A stretch of DNA of 64,000 nt from an uncultured Prevotellaceae bacterium (GCA_947176895.1 CAMWSK010000011.1:16453-80452), one strand, 5' to 3'; positions 16,348-25,519 are shown, numbered from the stretch's first letter. A program made the numbers and translations. Notes: generated from the sequence alone by a model not told the origin.

Positions 16348-17121
16348 ATGAAAATATTGATTCTGGGTGCAGGCAAGATGGGGTCTTTCTTCACCGACCT
16401 GCTCTCTTTTGACCACGAATGTGCCGTCTACGAGATTGATCCCCTGCGAATGCGTTTTCTCTACAACACCCAACGTTTTACCACGTTGGATGAGATTAAG
16501 GAGTTTCAACCCGACATGGTCATCAATTGTGTTACGTTGAAATATACCATCGACGTGTTCAAGCAGATTGTCCCGCTTCTGCCTCATTACTGTATCATCT
16601 CCGATATCTCAAGCGTGAAAACGGGCTTCAAGGAGTATTATCAGAGCACGGGTCTGCCTTTTGTCAGTACCCACCCCATGTTCGGTCCCACTTTCGCCAA
16701 TCTCGGAGCGCTGAATCATGAGAACGCCATCGTCATCAACGAAGGCGACTATCTGGGACGGGTCTTCTTCCTCGACCTCTACCGCCGTCTGGGACTCAAC
16801 GTCCACGAATACACCTTTGAGGAACATGATGAGGCGATGGCCTATTCTTTGTCCGTTCCTTTTGTCAGCACCTTCGTCTTCTCTGCCGTGATGAAGCACC
16901 AAGATGCCCCTGGAACAACCTTCAAACGCCACTTGGGTATTGCCAAAGGGGTTCTTTCCGAAGACGACACGCTGCTGCGGGAGATTCTTTTCAACCCGCG
17001 TACCAAGAATCATGTCGAAGGGATTCGCGCGGAATTGAAGGATCTGATTGACATTATCGAGTGTCGCGATGAAGAAGCCCTCGGACGCTATCTCACACGT
17101 ATTCGTGAGAATATAAAATAG
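16348..17121 (+). CDS. tyrA: Prephenate dehydrogenase
   Basis: This compact 257-residue enzyme makes 4-hydroxyphenylpyruvate (or Tyr from arogenate) on the tyrosine branch. The dinucleotide fold is MKILILGAGKMGSFFTDLL at the N terminus. The conserved catalytic histidine region is VSTHPMFGPTF (about residues 108-118), preceded by DISSVKTGF. No ACT domain is present, so the enzyme lacks that type of Tyr feedback; the Tyr codons of the leader peptide could supply control instead (inference). It is the last gene of the operon and is followed by two stem-loop elements. Confidence 0.92.
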   Translation: MKILILGAGKMGSFFTDLLSFDHECAVYEIDPLRMRFLYNTQRFTTLDEIKEFQPDMVINCVTLKYTIDVFKQIVPLLPHYCIISDISSVKTGFKEYYQSTGLPFVSTHPMFGPTFANLGALNHENAIVINEGDYLGRVFFLDLYRRLGLNVHEYTFEEHDEAMAYSLSVPFVSTFVFSAVMKHQDAPGTTFKRHLGIAKGVLSEDDTLLREILFNPRTKNHVEGIRAELKDLIDIIECRDEEALGRYLTRIRENIK

Positions 17122-17140
17122 GATTCAACGGAAGCAAATA

Positions 17141-17219
17141 AACGGGGTTGTGTCAAAATTCAGCTCACCCACGAAGTAGGGATGTGTCTTTGATAAGATA
17201 TTTTTGACGCAACTCCGTT
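17141..17219. repeat. 79-bp unit bounded by 18-bp inverted repeats
   Basis: AACGGGGTTGTGTCAAAA (17141-17158) is matched in inverted orientation at 17202-17219 at 16 of 18 positions, with a 43-bp interior. The ends resemble the GTTGTGTCAAA type of terminal repeat seen on some insertion sequences. It may be a small non-autonomous element or a long stem in the tyrA 3' region. No target duplication is obvious. Confidence 0.55.
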
Positions 17220-17229
17220 TAACTTTGTT

Positions 17230-17264
17230 CACCGCGACGTTATTGAAAAACATCGCGGTGTTTT
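17230..17264. terminator. GC hairpin between tyrA and fmt (convergent)
   Basis: CACCGCGACGTT (17230-17241) pairs with AACATCGCGGTG (17249-17260) with a single mismatch or wobble and is followed by TTTT. It can terminate tyrA. A related imperfect palindrome TTCACTGCGGTGAA follows at 17271-17284. The stem shares its sequence with hairpins at 4196, 49135 and 57653. Confidence 0.72.
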
Positions 17265-17299
17265 GTCTCATTCACTGCGGTGAAATTTTGACAAATAAA

Positions 17300-18226
17300 T
17301 TAACCTCTATATCCCTTGAGGAAGTCCCCCACCGGCATACGCTTCTTTCCGGCCAGTTGGAGTTGAAGAACCGAGAGCCAACCATCGGTGCAGGCAAAAC
17401 GAAGGAAGGTCTTTCCATCCGTGTCCACCGTACCCGGTGCCTCGGAGAACGAGGTTTCAGGATGTTTCTCCGCCTGAAAAAGCTTTAATTGTTTGCCGTC
17501 AAGTGTGGTCCAGGCCGCGGGATAAGGCGAAAGACCACGAACAAAGTTGTAGGCCGACTCCACGGTGTGTTGTTCCCAATGTATCTCACATGTCTCCTTG
17601 AAGATTTTGGGAGCAGGGCGCAATTCACCCTCAACGGTCAATGCGCTTTGAGGAATGGGAATCACGTTACCCGCCTCGATATCGTCCACCGTGCGCAGAA
17701 CCAACTCGGCACCCAGATACATGAGGCGGTCGTGTATGTCCTCGGCATTGTCTGTCTCGTGAATGGGCACGGCCTCGCGATGAATCACGACACCCGTGTC
17801 AATGTCATGGTCCAGAAAGAAGGTGGTGACACCTGTTTCCTTGTCACCGTTGATGATGGCCCAGTTGATGGGGGCCGCACCGCGATACTGCGGAAGAAGG
17901 GCTGCATGAAGGTTGAACGTTCCCTTGGGAGGCATAGACCATACGGCCTCTGGGAGCATGCGAAAAGCCACCACCACCTGCAGATCGGCCTTATAGGATG
18001 CCAGTTCCTCCAGGAAAGCAGGGTCTTTCAGTTTCTCCGGTTGCAGCACGGGGATACCCTTCTCCATGGCATATTTCTTCACGGGCGATTGTGAGAGCAC
18101 GTCCTGATGACGGCCCACAGGCTTATCGGGCATGGTGACCACAGCCACCACGTCATATCCTTTTTCCACTAAACGACGGAGACTCTCGACAGCGAAATCG
18201 GGAGTTCCCATATAGATGATTCTCAT
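17300..18226 (-). CDS. fmt: Methionyl-tRNA formyltransferase
   Basis: The 308-residue enzyme formylates Met-tRNAfMet for translation initiation. It begins MRIIYMGTPDFAV, typical of the family. The catalytic loop is TFNLHAALLPQYRGAAPINWAIINGD (Asn, His), followed by DHDIDTGVVI with the catalytic Asp. The C-terminal OB-fold follows (VRGLSPYPAAWTTLDGKQLK). It starts 12 nt after the ClC gene stop and is the last gene of a three-gene operon (tsaC-like, ClC, fmt). The length is normal. Confidence 0.95.
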   Translation of the reverse strand: MRIIYMGTPDFAVESLRRLVEKGYDVVAVVTMPDKPVGRHQDVLSQSPVKKYAMEKGIPVLQPEKLKDPAFLEELASYKADLQVVVAFRMLPEAVWSMPPKGTFNLHAALLPQYRGAAPINWAIINGDKETGVTTFFLDHDIDTGVVIHREAVPIHETDNAEDIHDRLMYLGAELVLRTVDDIEAGNVIPIPQSALTVEGELRPAPKIFKETCEIHWEQHTVESAYNFVRGLSPYPAAWTTLDGKQLKLFQAEKHPETSFSEAPGTVDTDGKTFLRFACTDGWLSVLQLQLAGKKRMPVGDFLKGYRG

Positions 18227-18238
18227 GTTGTTAAAGAT

Positions 18239-20038
18239 TTATTCGTTGCTATTGTCCGCCATCATGCGACGGTAGAGGATAAACACACGGCTCTTGCGCA
18301 CAAAACCTACAAACCTTCCGTCCTGCTCCACCACAGGTAATGTCCACGCACCTGTCCGTTCAAATACACGCACCACATCCTCCATACAATCGTTGATGGT
18401 GAGTCTGGACTTGGGCTGAGTCATCAGTTGGGCCACCATCAAGGTGTCGTATAGCTCTGTGCGGAACATCAGGTGACGGATGTCATCGATGTAGAGTACA
18501 GCCTGCAGGCGGTTCTCCGCATCCACCACGGGAAACACATTGTGATGGCTGACACTGATTTGAGCGATTACCTCGCGAAGCGCCATCTCGGGACGTAACA
18601 CACGACTGTAACGGTCAAGCACACTTTCCAATGACATGAGCGTGAGGATGGCATGGTCCTTGTGGTGCGTAAGCAGTTCGCCGCGGTGTGCCAGACGAGC
18701 CGAGTAGATGCCATGAGGTTCGAATATGGAAATGGTGAGATAACTGGCTATGCTTACGGCAATCAAAGGCATAAAAAGGCCATAGCCTCCGGTGAGTTCC
18801 GCGATAAGGAAGATGCCGGTTAGGGGGGCGTGCATCACTCCGGACATGATGCCGCACATGCCCAGCATGGCAAAATTGTTTTCCGGGGCGACCACTCCCA
18901 ACAAGTCGTTCTGATTCCAGATACGCGAGAAGACAAAGCCAGTGATGCAACCGACGAACAGCGAAGGAGCGAAGGTTCCGCCACATCCACCTCCACCATT
19001 GGTTGCCGTGGTGGCGAAAACCTTGAAAATAATCACGAACACAAGGTAAAGCAACAACAGATTGTCGTGACCATAAAAAAAGCTGTAGTTCATGGCCGTA
19101 CTCCATTCCTCCGTGCCGCTTCCGTTGAGCAGAAGGTCAATCAGTTCATAGCCTTCTCCGTAAAGCGAGGGAAAAAGAAAGATAAGAATGCTGAGCGAGA
19201 CACTTCCGATGGCGAACCTCATAAAAGGATTCTTTACCTTCTGAAAGAAATTCTCCAGACTGTCCATCGTCCGCACGAAATAGAGCGATACCAGTCCGCA
19301 CACGACTCCCAAAGCAATGTAGGCAGGAAAACGCTGGACAGTGAAGTTCTCCATCAATCGGAAAATAAACATCGTGCCGGTGCCGTTTACGGCAAAGGTG
19401 ATTCCCGCGGCTGTGACACAACTGACCAAGAGGGGCAACAGGGAACCCATCGTGAGGTCTATCATCAGCACCTCGAACACGAATACCAACCCGGCAATAG
19501 GCGCTTTGAAAACCGCGGCAACGGCTCCGGCGGCACCACATCCCACAAGGAGCATCATCTGACGCGAGTTAATCCGGAAAAGACGCCCGAGATTGGAACC
19601 GATGGCGCTGCCGGTAAGCACGATAGGAGCCTCTGCACCCACCGAACCGCCAAAACCGATGGTTATGGCCGAGGCAACGACGCTGGAATAACAATTGTGT
19701 GCCTTGATGGTACTTTGCTTACGTGCAATGGCAAACAATATCTTGGTAATGCCATGTCCTATGTCGTCACGCACCACGTAACGGATGAAAAGCATGGTAA
19801 GCAGAATGCCCACTGCAGGATAGATAAGCAGAAGGTAATGACTTTGTTGGATGGGAAGATGATGAGTGAGCACATACCGAATCTGACTGATGAGCCACTT
19901 CAGCAGCAAACCAGCACCGGCTGTAAGCACGCCGATGACGAAGGCCAAAAACAACAGAAAGTTCTTCTCCTTGAAATGTCGGCGTCGCCATGCCAACAGA
20001 CGAATAATAAAATAATCAGTAAGAGTGCGCTGTTTCAT
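18239..20038 (-). CDS. ClC-family chloride channel/transporter with CBS pair
   Basis: The 599-residue membrane protein carries the ClC signatures GSVGAEAPIVLTG (the GxEGP-type loop with the gating glutamate, about residues 132-144) and GGGGCGGTFAPSLFVG (the GxFxP-type loop). About the last 150 residues form two CBS domains (SRVLRPEMALREVIAQIS; MTQPKSRLTINDCMEDVVRVF), which often bind adenine nucleotides. Whether it is a channel or an H+/Cl- exchanger cannot be decided here. It is the middle gene of the operon, with short gaps of 20 and 12 nt. Confidence 0.92.
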   Translation of the reverse strand: MKQRTLTDYFIIRLLAWRRRHFKEKNFLLFLAFVIGVLTAGAGLLLKWLISQIRYVLTHHLPIQQSHYLLLIYPAVGILLTMLFIRYVVRDDIGHGITKILFAIARKQSTIKAHNCYSSVVASAITIGFGGSVGAEAPIVLTGSAIGSNLGRLFRINSRQMMLLVGCGAAGAVAAVFKAPIAGLVFVFEVLMIDLTMGSLLPLLVSCVTAAGITFAVNGTGTMFIFRLMENFTVQRFPAYIALGVVCGLVSLYFVRTMDSLENFFQKVKNPFMRFAIGSVSLSILIFLFPSLYGEGYELIDLLLNGSGTEEWSTAMNYSFFYGHDNLLLLYLVFVIIFKVFATTATNGGGGCGGTFAPSLFVGCITGFVFSRIWNQNDLLGVVAPENNFAMLGMCGIMSGVMHAPLTGIFLIAELTGGYGLFMPLIAVSIASYLTISIFEPHGIYSARLAHRGELLTHHKDHAILTLMSLESVLDRYSRVLRPEMALREVIAQISVSHHNVFPVVDAENRLQAVLYIDDIRHLMFRTELYDTLMVAQLMTQPKSRLTINDCMEDVVRVFERTGAWTLPVVEQDGRFVGFVRKSRVFILYRRMMADNSNE

Positions 20039-20058
20039 TCTGCTTACAATGGTCTTCG

Positions 20059-20628
20059 CTATTTTCTGATCACTGTAACCTCTCCCTTAAGGCCGAGTTT
20101 CACGATACTTGAAGGTTTGTGTGGCTTGGTGTCTCCACGGCGGAACTGCACCACATAGTCCATCCGGTCGATGATTTCCTGAGAAATCTCACGAAAATAG
20201 CGGGCTGTGGGCTCGCCACTGATGTTGGCGCTGGTACTCACCAAAGGTTTTTGCAGACGATAGCACAGCTGACGGGAAAACTCCTCCCGAGTGACACGTA
20301 CGCCCAAACTGCCGTCCTCTGCCAACAGCGACGGAGCCACACCGTTCGCATCGGGCAGAATGACGGTGAGAGGTTCGGTGGCGCAATCCATCAAGTCCCA
20401 TGCCACATCAGGCACCGTGCGGAAGTATCGCTGTATGCGATCGGGGGTGTCCACCAGGCAAAGCATACTCTTGGCATCGCATCTCTTCTTTATCTCGTAT
20501 ACGCGCCGCACGGCCTCTTCGTTGGTGGCATCACACCCTATACCCCAGACCGTATCGGTGGGATACAGAATCACCCCACCCTTTTTCAGCACGTCCACAG
20601 CGTTTTTAATGTCTATCTCACAATTCAT
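20059..20628 (-). CDS. L-threonylcarbamoyladenylate synthase (Sua5/YciO/YrdC family)
   Basis: The 189-residue protein makes threonylcarbamoyl-AMP for the t6A37 tRNA modification. Family motifs include LKKGGVILYPTDTVWGIGCDA (residues about 14-34), KKRCDAKSMLCLV, EPLTVILPD and PLVSTSANISGEPT. The start is set at 20628 because an excellent promoter lies at 20652-20683; longer frames would begin upstream of the transcription start. It is the first gene of the tsaC-like/ClC/fmt operon. A YciO-type paralogue of unknown function is a less likely reading. Confidence 0.88.
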   Translation of the reverse strand: MNCEIDIKNAVDVLKKGGVILYPTDTVWGIGCDATNEEAVRRVYEIKKRCDAKSMLCLVDTPDRIQRYFRTVPDVAWDLMDCATEPLTVILPDANGVAPSLLAEDGSLGVRVTREEFSRQLCYRLQKPLVSTSANISGEPTARYFREISQEIIDRMDYVVQFRRGDTKPHKPSSIVKLGLKGEVTVIRK

Positions 20629-20651
20629 TGCTATATCGATATTGATAGATA

Positions 20652-20683
20652 CAAAGATAAGTATTTCCCTTAAATCGTACAAA
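20652..20683 (-). promoter_or_regulatory. Promoter of the tsaC-like/ClC/fmt operon
   Basis: On the minus strand TTTG (20680-20683), a 20-bp spacer and TATCTTTG (20652-20659) match the consensus exactly. The predicted leader is about 18 nt to the ATG at 20628. Confidence 0.85.
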
Positions 20684-20764
20684 TCATGTGTTAAAAAATA
20701 ATGTGTCGGGGCTAATTCTCGAAAAAATGAAGTAAATTCGTGGAGCGAAACTTGTGTTCGCAGA

Positions 20765-21289
20765 ATGAAGACAATGAAAGAAAGAGACATTATTAAAATT
20801 AAACACTATGATTCTCCGTGTGGCGCGATGGTGCTTGGCTCGTTGGATGACAGACTTTGTCTGTGTGACTGGATGAACGAGAAGCATCATAAAAAAGTAA
20901 AGAAGCGTTTGGAGAGACTGCTTCATGCCAATTTGGAAACAGGTATATCTGACATTCTTGAGCAGGCCACCGAAGAACTTGATGAGTTTTTTGCGGGAAT
21001 GCGCAGAGAGTTTGACATACCATTGCTTATGGTGGGTACGGACATGCAGCAGTGTGTGTGGCAGGAACTGCAAAGGACACCCTATGGGACAACCATATCA
21101 TACAAAGAACTGGCAACACGGATGGGCAGACCTGAAGCCATTCGTGCGGTAGCGAATGCTGTGGGAAACAATGCACTCTCCCTCTTTGTGCCCTGCCATC
21201 GCATCATCGGAAGCGACAACACGCTGACAGGCTATGCAGGCGGGCTGGCAGCCAAGCGAATGCTTTTGAAATTAGAGGGCGCGTTATAA
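20765..21289 (+). CDS. ogt: Methylated-DNA--protein-cysteine methyltransferase
   Basis: The 174-residue suicide enzyme repairs O6-alkylguanine. The acceptor cysteine is C144 in FVPCHRIIGS. The helix-turn-helix core reads CVWQELQRTPYGTTISYKELATRMG, with the arginine finger in EAIRAVANAVG. Length is that of Ogt-type single-domain enzymes; no Ada regulatory domain is attached. The ATG at 20765 or the in-frame ATG at 20774 could be used. A weak -7-like TAAATTCG lies at 20733-20740. The gene is transcribed divergently from the threonylcarbamoyl-AMP synthase operon and stands alone. Confidence 0.93.
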   Translation: MKTMKERDIIKIKHYDSPCGAMVLGSLDDRLCLCDWMNEKHHKKVKKRLERLLHANLETGISDILEQATEELDEFFAGMRREFDIPLLMVGTDMQQCVWQELQRTPYGTTISYKELATRMGRPEAIRAVANAVGNNALSLFVPCHRIIGSDNTLTGYAGGLAAKRMLLKLEGAL

Positions 21290-21315
21290 TAATAAAGGTG
21301 TCCTAATACACAGAG

Positions 21316-21357
21316 CAGCGCGACAATCCTCAAAAGATTGTCGCGCTGTTGCGTTTT
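21316..21357. terminator. Terminator between ogt and prfC (convergent)
   Basis: CAGCGCGACAATC (21316-21328) pairs perfectly with GATTGTCGCGCTG (21336-21348), 13 bp with a 7-nt loop. It is followed 5 nt later by TTTTT on the plus strand. It can serve ogt and possibly also prfC from the other side. Confidence 0.85.
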
Positions 21358-21375
21358 TGTCTGTGTAGGTATTAC

Positions 21376-22944
21376 CTAAAATTCGCTTGTTTCGTGAAAC
21401 TTGATGTGCTCGAAATCCTGCTGGGCCATAGAAAGAACATAGCCCGAATCGGCAAGAAACACATCACGCCCGTCGCGATCCTTGGCCATGTACTGGTACT
21501 TGCGCTTCTTGAAATTCTCCAACTCCTGCTCATTGTCAGTCTCAATCCAGCAGGCCTTGTAGAGAGAAACCGGCTCCCAACGACACTTGGCTCCATATTC
21601 ATTCTCCAGACGATACTGGATGACTTCAAACTGAAGTTGTCCCACCGTGCCGATAAGTTTGCGGCCGTTATATTGATTGACGAACAACTGGGCCACGCCC
21701 TCGTCCATCAATTGATTGATACCCTTTTCCAATTGCTTCGTTTTCATCGGGTCGGCATTCTCGATGTATTTGAACATCTCGGGCGAGAACGAGGGCATTC
21801 CGCGAAAATGGAGTTGCTCCCCTTCGGTAAGTGTGTCGCCGATTTTGAAAATACCGTTGTCGGGCAAACCTACGATATCGCCCGGCCAAGCCTCATCGAT
21901 GGTTTCTTTCCGCTGAGCCATGAACTGTGTGGGACTGGAGAAGCGCACCTGTTTGCCGTTCCTGACATGCAAATAGGGAGCATTACGCACGAATTTTCCC
22001 GAACACACCTTACAGAACGCGGTACAAGAACGGTGGTTGGGATCAATGTTTGCGGTAATCTTGAACACAAAGCCCGTAAATTTGGGTTCATCGGGACAAA
22101 CCTCCCGCTCCACGGCCATCACCGGACGAGGTGAGGGTGCTATCTCCACAAAGCAATCAAGCAGTTCCTGTACGCCGAAGTTGTTGAGAGCCGAACCGAA
22201 AAAGACAGGAGCGATTTTGGCATCAAGGTAATCATCCACGTTAAATTCGGGGTATACACCATCCACCAACTCAAGGTCTTCGCGCAGTTTGGCCGCATCC
22301 TGCTCACCCACCTGCTCGTCCAGTTCTTGGCCCGTGATGTCAACGTTCACTTTCTCCGTCACATGTTGCTTGTCCGGCGTGAAGAGGTTTAGGTTCTGTT
22401 CATAGATATTGTACACTCCTTTGAAACGCACTCCCTGATTGATGGGCCAGCTCAAGGGGCGCACGCCTATCTGAAGTTCCTCCTCCAACTCGTCAAGAAG
22501 GTCGAAAGGGTCACGTCCCTCACGGTCCATCTTGTTCACAAACACTATTACGGGAGTGTTGCGCATGCGGCAAACGGACATCAGCTTTCTGGTCTGTGCC
22601 TCCACACCCTTTGCGCTGTCCACCACGATAATCACGGAATCCACTGCAGTGAGTGTGCGGAACGTGTCCTCGGCAAAATCCTGGTGACCTGGCGTGTCAA
22701 GGATATTCACCTTATAGTCGTGATAGTCAAACTCCATCACAGAGGTGGTCACACTGATACCGCGCTGTTTTTCTATCTCCATCCAGTCGCTGGTCGCACT
22801 CTTCTTGATTTTGTTGCTCTTCACGGCACCGGCCACTTGTATCTGGCCGCCGAAGAGCAAAAGTTTCTCTGTAAGTGTGGTTTTTCCCGCATCGGGGTGC
22901 GAGATGATGGCAAAGGTCCTGCGTCTTTCTATTTCCTTATTCAT
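21376..22944 (-). CDS. prfC: Peptide chain release factor 3
   Basis: The 522-residue translational GTPase recycles RF1/RF2 from the ribosome. G1 is [16 protein letters not shown], followed by [22 protein letters not shown] (the RF3-type switch I), G3 DTPGHQDF and G4 [10 protein letters not shown]. The rest matches EF-G-like domains II and III ([26 protein letters not shown]). It overlaps the DUF4924 gene stop by 4 nt and is the last gene of a LysE-DUF4924-prfC unit. Length is normal for RF3. Confidence 0.95.
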   Translation of the reverse strand: MNKEIERRRTFAIISHPDAGKTTLTEKLLLFGGQIQVAGAVKSNKIKKSATSDWMEIEKQRGISVTTSVMEFDYHDYKVNILDTPGHQDFAEDTFRTLTAVDSVIIVVDSAKGVEAQTRKLMSVCRMRNTPVIVFVNKMDREGRDPFDLLDELEEELQIGVRPLSWPINQGVRFKGVYNIYEQNLNLFTPDKQHVTEKVNVDITGQELDEQVGEQDAAKLREDLELVDGVYPEFNVDDYLDAKIAPVFFGSALNNFGVQELLDCFVEIAPSPRPVMAVEREVCPDEPKFTGFVFKITANIDPNHRSCTAFCKVCSGKFVRNAPYLHVRNGKQVRFSSPTQFMAQRKETIDEAWPGDIVGLPDNGIFKIGDTLTEGEQLHFRGMPSFSPEMFKYIENADPMKTKQLEKGINQLMDEGVAQLFVNQYNGRKLIGTVGQLQFEVIQYRLENEYGAKCRWEPVSLYKACWIETDNEQELENFKKRKYQYMAKDRDGRDVFLADSGYVLSMAQQDFEHIKFHETSEF

Positions 22945-23474
22945 AATTCCAATGTTCCTTCTTTATCTTTTTTATAAGCATCGCTCAGCATGTGCAGCAT
23001 TTGTTTCACGGGCAAGAGTGCGGCTTCGGTCTGGGTGCTGATTTCCTTTTTTTGCAGACGAAGCATCATCACGCCGTAAAGGGCATCGAGGCATGTCTCC
23101 AACTCACCCTTCTGTGCATCGCCGCGCCGGCGCAAGTCTACGATGGAGGGAAGGGCTTTCTGATAAGCCGACACATAAAAAGGATGTTTGGGTGAGTTTA
23201 AAAGCTCGTGATGAAGGTCGGTCAACAGAATCAGCGTCCCCTTGTTCATCTGCAGATGTCCGTTTTCCCGGCATCCCTCCTCGCGCATCATACAGCAAAG
23301 ATCCGCCAGCCATCGGGCCTCCTTTGCCCGTTCTTCCTCGGGAAAGCGTGATGCGTATTCCTGCGCCAGGCGTTCCTCATCCAGTTCATACGCACGCAGG
23401 ATATCCTCCACTTGCCACATATAGAGCAGATATTCGCACACGCTTTCATCCTTAAGTCGTTTTGCTATGAACAC
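22941..23474 (-). CDS. DUF4924 family protein
   Basis: The 177-residue protein begins [28 protein letters not shown], which I recognise as the start of the Bacteroidota DUF4924 family. No enzymatic motif, signal peptide or membrane segment is apparent; the sequence is mostly helical and charged. The function is unknown. It starts 18 nt after the LysE-type gene and ends inside the first codons of prfC (4-nt overlap). Translational coupling to a release factor gene is the only hint about its role. Confidence 0.8.
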   Translation of the reverse strand: MFIAKRLKDESVCEYLLYMWQVEDILRAYELDEERLAQEYASRFPEEERAKEARWLADLCCMMREEGCRENGHLQMNKGTLILLTDLHHELLNSPKHPFYVSAYQKALPSIVDLRRRGDAQKGELETCLDALYGVMMLRLQKKEISTQTEAALLPVKQMLHMLSDAYKKDKEGTLEL

Positions 23475-23492
23475 AACCTTGTCATTTAAAAG

Positions 23493-24152
23493 TTAATACA
23501 GCGTCTTACCACGCAATGTAAAATAGAAGCCGAAGAGACTTACTCCCATCACTACCAATCCGATGATGCGGCTCAGATAGAGCAATCCCCCATCACGGAA
23601 CTTGTTTCCCACACGGTTAATGCCATAGGTAAGTGTATACCACCACAGCAGAGCTCCACACAATAAAGCCACATATCCCGCCATTTGCTCGAAAAGGCGA
23701 CCGGGAGAAACAAAGCCAAAGCGGGCAAACAAGGCCAGATACAATAATACAATCAGCGGATTGCCAAGCGTCAGCAGGAACCCCGTCGCTGCATTCTGCA
23801 CCAGATTGCCGCGTCTGTTCGACGGAGCGTGCACACGCCGTTCGGGATGGCTGCGGAAGACATACACACCGAAACCGAACATCAAAGCGGCTCCCACCAA
23901 TTGAAACCAGTAAGATGTATCGGGGCGGTTCAGGAAATCCATCACCAACCGCAATCCGGCTCCGGCGATGACGGCATAAATCAGGTCGCAGAAAGCCACA
24001 CCAACGCCCGTTGCCATACCATACGAACGCCCTTTGTTGAGCGTACGCTGCACGGTGAGCACGCCTGCCGGCCCCAACGGTACTGAGGAAGCGATGCCAA
24101 TCACCAGCCCCTTGAATGCCATGTCCAGCGTATCGGGAGTTGAAACATTCAT
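23493..24152 (-). CDS. LysE/RhtB family amino acid exporter
   Basis: The 219-residue membrane protein has about six hydrophobic segments and the family start MAFKGLVIGIASSVPLGPAGVLTVQRTL (a PxGPxG-type motif), plus GFLLTLGNPLIVLLYLALFARFG, where the conserved NP is seen. The family exports amino acids such as lysine, threonine or homoserine; the substrate is not predictable. The start at 24152 (MNVSTPD) is preferred because the -7 element at 24183-24190 places transcription start near 24177. It is the first gene of the LysE-DUF4924-prfC unit. Confidence 0.88.
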   Translation of the reverse strand: MNVSTPDTLDMAFKGLVIGIASSVPLGPAGVLTVQRTLNKGRSYGMATGVGVAFCDLIYAVIAGAGLRLVMDFLNRPDTSYWFQLVGAALMFGFGVYVFRSHPERRVHAPSNRRGNLVQNAATGFLLTLGNPLIVLLYLALFARFGFVSPGRLFEQMAGYVALLCGALLWWYTLTYGINRVGNKFRDGGLLYLSRIIGLVVMGVSLFGFYFTLRGKTLY

Positions 24153-24182
24153 TCTTTTTTCTCTCTTTATGCAATGCGGGTG

Positions 24183-24190
24183 CAAAGATA
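24183..24190 (-). promoter_or_regulatory. -7 element for the LysE-DUF4924-prfC unit
   Basis: TATCTTTG on the minus strand, 30 nt before the ATG at 24152. No clear -33 TTTG is visible. Confidence 0.65.
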
Positions 24191-24236
24191 TAAAAAAAAT
24201 CCCACATCCTATAGCTTATAACTTACAAGTATTTCC

Positions 24237-24244
24237 TATCTTTG
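24237..24244 (+). promoter_or_regulatory. -7 element for the glucokinase gene
   Basis: TATCTTTG, 36 nt before the ATG at 24281. The -33 box is weak. Confidence 0.65.
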
Positions 24245-24280
24245 CATAGCAACTTTTAACCTTAACGAAAGAACAATAAC

Positions 24281-25246
24281 ATGACAAGCGAGAAGAAACC
24301 TTATGTGATTGGATTGGATTTAGGCGGCACCAACTCTGTATTCGGCATTGTGGACGCCAATGGATATGTAGTGGAGCAGGTGAGTGTAAAGACTGCCGGA
24401 CACGGTCCCGAACCCCAACACTACGTAAGTGATTGTGTGGAGGCCCTGATGCCTGCTATTGAGAAAGTGGGAGGATTAGGTAATATACAAGGTATGGGTA
24501 TCGGAGCGCCCAACGCCAACTACTACACCGGATGCATTGAGTTTGCCCCCAACCTGCCTTGGAGCGGCACCAACATTCCTCTTGCCGACCTGTTCAGCAA
24601 GGCGTTGGGCGGTCTGCGCGTGACCATCACCAATGATGCCAATGCAGCCGCACAGGGCGAGATGATGTATGGTCTGGCCAAAGACATGAAGAATTTTATA
24701 ATGATTACGTTGGGCACAGGCGTGGGAAGCGGTATCGTATGCGACGGAAAACTGGTATATGGCAGCGACGGGTTGGCCGGAGAGTTGGGCCACGTGGTGG
24801 TGGAACCCAACGGACGTCAGTGCGGCTGCGGACGAAAAGGTTGTCTGGAAACCTATTGCTCGGCTACGGGTGTGGCACGCACTGCGCGACAGATTCTCAC
24901 CGAAACCGACGAGCCATCACTGCTCCGCAACATCCCTTTGACCGAGTTGGAAAGCAAAGATGTGAGCATCGCTGCCAACCAGGGTGATAAAGTGGCCAAG
25001 GAAATCATGGATTTCACCGGACATATGCTGGGCATCGCATGTTCCAACTTCGCGTGCTTCAACAGCCCCGAGGCGTTTATCTTTTTCGGCGGACTTACAA
25101 AGGCTGGCGATTTGCTGATGAAGCCCATCAAGGAAGCCTATGACGAGAACGTCCTGAAATGCTATGCCGGCAAGGCCCGCTTCTATGTGAGCGAACTGGA
25201 CGATGCCAAAGCTGCCATCCTGGGTGCCAGTTCCCTGGGTTGGTAA
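24281..25246 (+). CDS. ROK family glucokinase
   Basis: The 321-residue cytoplasmic sugar kinase begins with the ATP-binding phosphate loop YVIGLDLGGTNSVFGIVD. It contains VTITNDANAAAQGEM with the catalytic Asp, GVGSGIVCDGKLVYG, and the ROK zinc motif CGCGRKGCLETYCS. It phosphorylates glucose or a related hexose with ATP; the N-acetylhexosamine alternative cannot be excluded. There is no N-terminal helix-turn-helix, so it is a kinase rather than a ROK repressor. It is monocistronic, with its own promoter and a strong terminator. Confidence 0.92.
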   Translation: MTSEKKPYVIGLDLGGTNSVFGIVDANGYVVEQVSVKTAGHGPEPQHYVSDCVEALMPAIEKVGGLGNIQGMGIGAPNANYYTGCIEFAPNLPWSGTNIPLADLFSKALGGLRVTITNDANAAAQGEMMYGLAKDMKNFIMITLGTGVGSGIVCDGKLVYGSDGLAGELGHVVVEPNGRQCGCGRKGCLETYCSATGVARTARQILTETDEPSLLRNIPLTELESKDVSIAANQGDKVAKEIMDFTGHMLGIACSNFACFNSPEAFIFFGGLTKAGDLLMKPIKEAYDENVLKCYAGKARFYVSELDDAKAAILGASSLGW

Positions 25247-25272
25247 CAAATTAACGGAATTCGTTTTAATAC

Positions 25273-25312
25273 ACGCCATGGCGATTCAAACAAATTGCCA
25301 TGGCGTTTTTTT
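25273..25312 (+). terminator. Terminator after the glucokinase gene
   Basis: ACGCCATGGC (25273-25282) pairs with GCCATGGCGT (25297-25306) and is followed by a run of T. Confidence 0.88.
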
Positions 25313-25333
25313 CTCTTTTTGGTCTTCCTACAA

Positions 25334-25391
25334 AAACATGTTCATGTTTTCAAAAAACGTGTTCATGTTTTTGAAATTCATGTTCATGTTT
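25334..25391. repeat. Periodic quasi-palindrome array C (3 units)
   Basis: Units start at 25334 (AAACATGTTCATGTTT), 25355 (AAACGTGTTCATGTTT) and 25376 (ATTCATGTTCATGTTT), exactly 21 bp apart. Relative to arrays B and E this array is inverted: on the minus strand it contains the same 16-mers AAACATGAACACGTTT and AAACATGAACATGTTT with a 5-nt spacer. It lies between the glucokinase terminator and the purL promoter. Confidence 0.85.
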
Positions 25392-25464
25392 TTTTTGAAA
25401 CAACCAAACCATTCCGCCCCTTTTCTTTTTCCCGCAAGCCCACCTATTTTATTATAATGTATTT

Positions 25465-25495
25465 TTTGGCATAATGTGATTTATTTGTACCTTTG
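25465..25495 (+). promoter_or_regulatory. Promoter of the purL operon
   Basis: TTTG (25465-25468), a 19-bp spacer and TACCTTTG (25488-25495) match the consensus. The leader to the ATG at 25520 is about 20 nt, so there is no room for a purine riboswitch. Confidence 0.82.
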
Positions 25496-25519
25496 CGGGG
25501 TATATAAATCAAAAAAGAA

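Noticed and set aside
20629..20790. 54-residue N-terminal extension of the threonylcarbamoyl-AMP synthase
   Set aside because: The extension covers the promoter and the divergent ogt start and does not look like the family; the promoter places the start at 20628.
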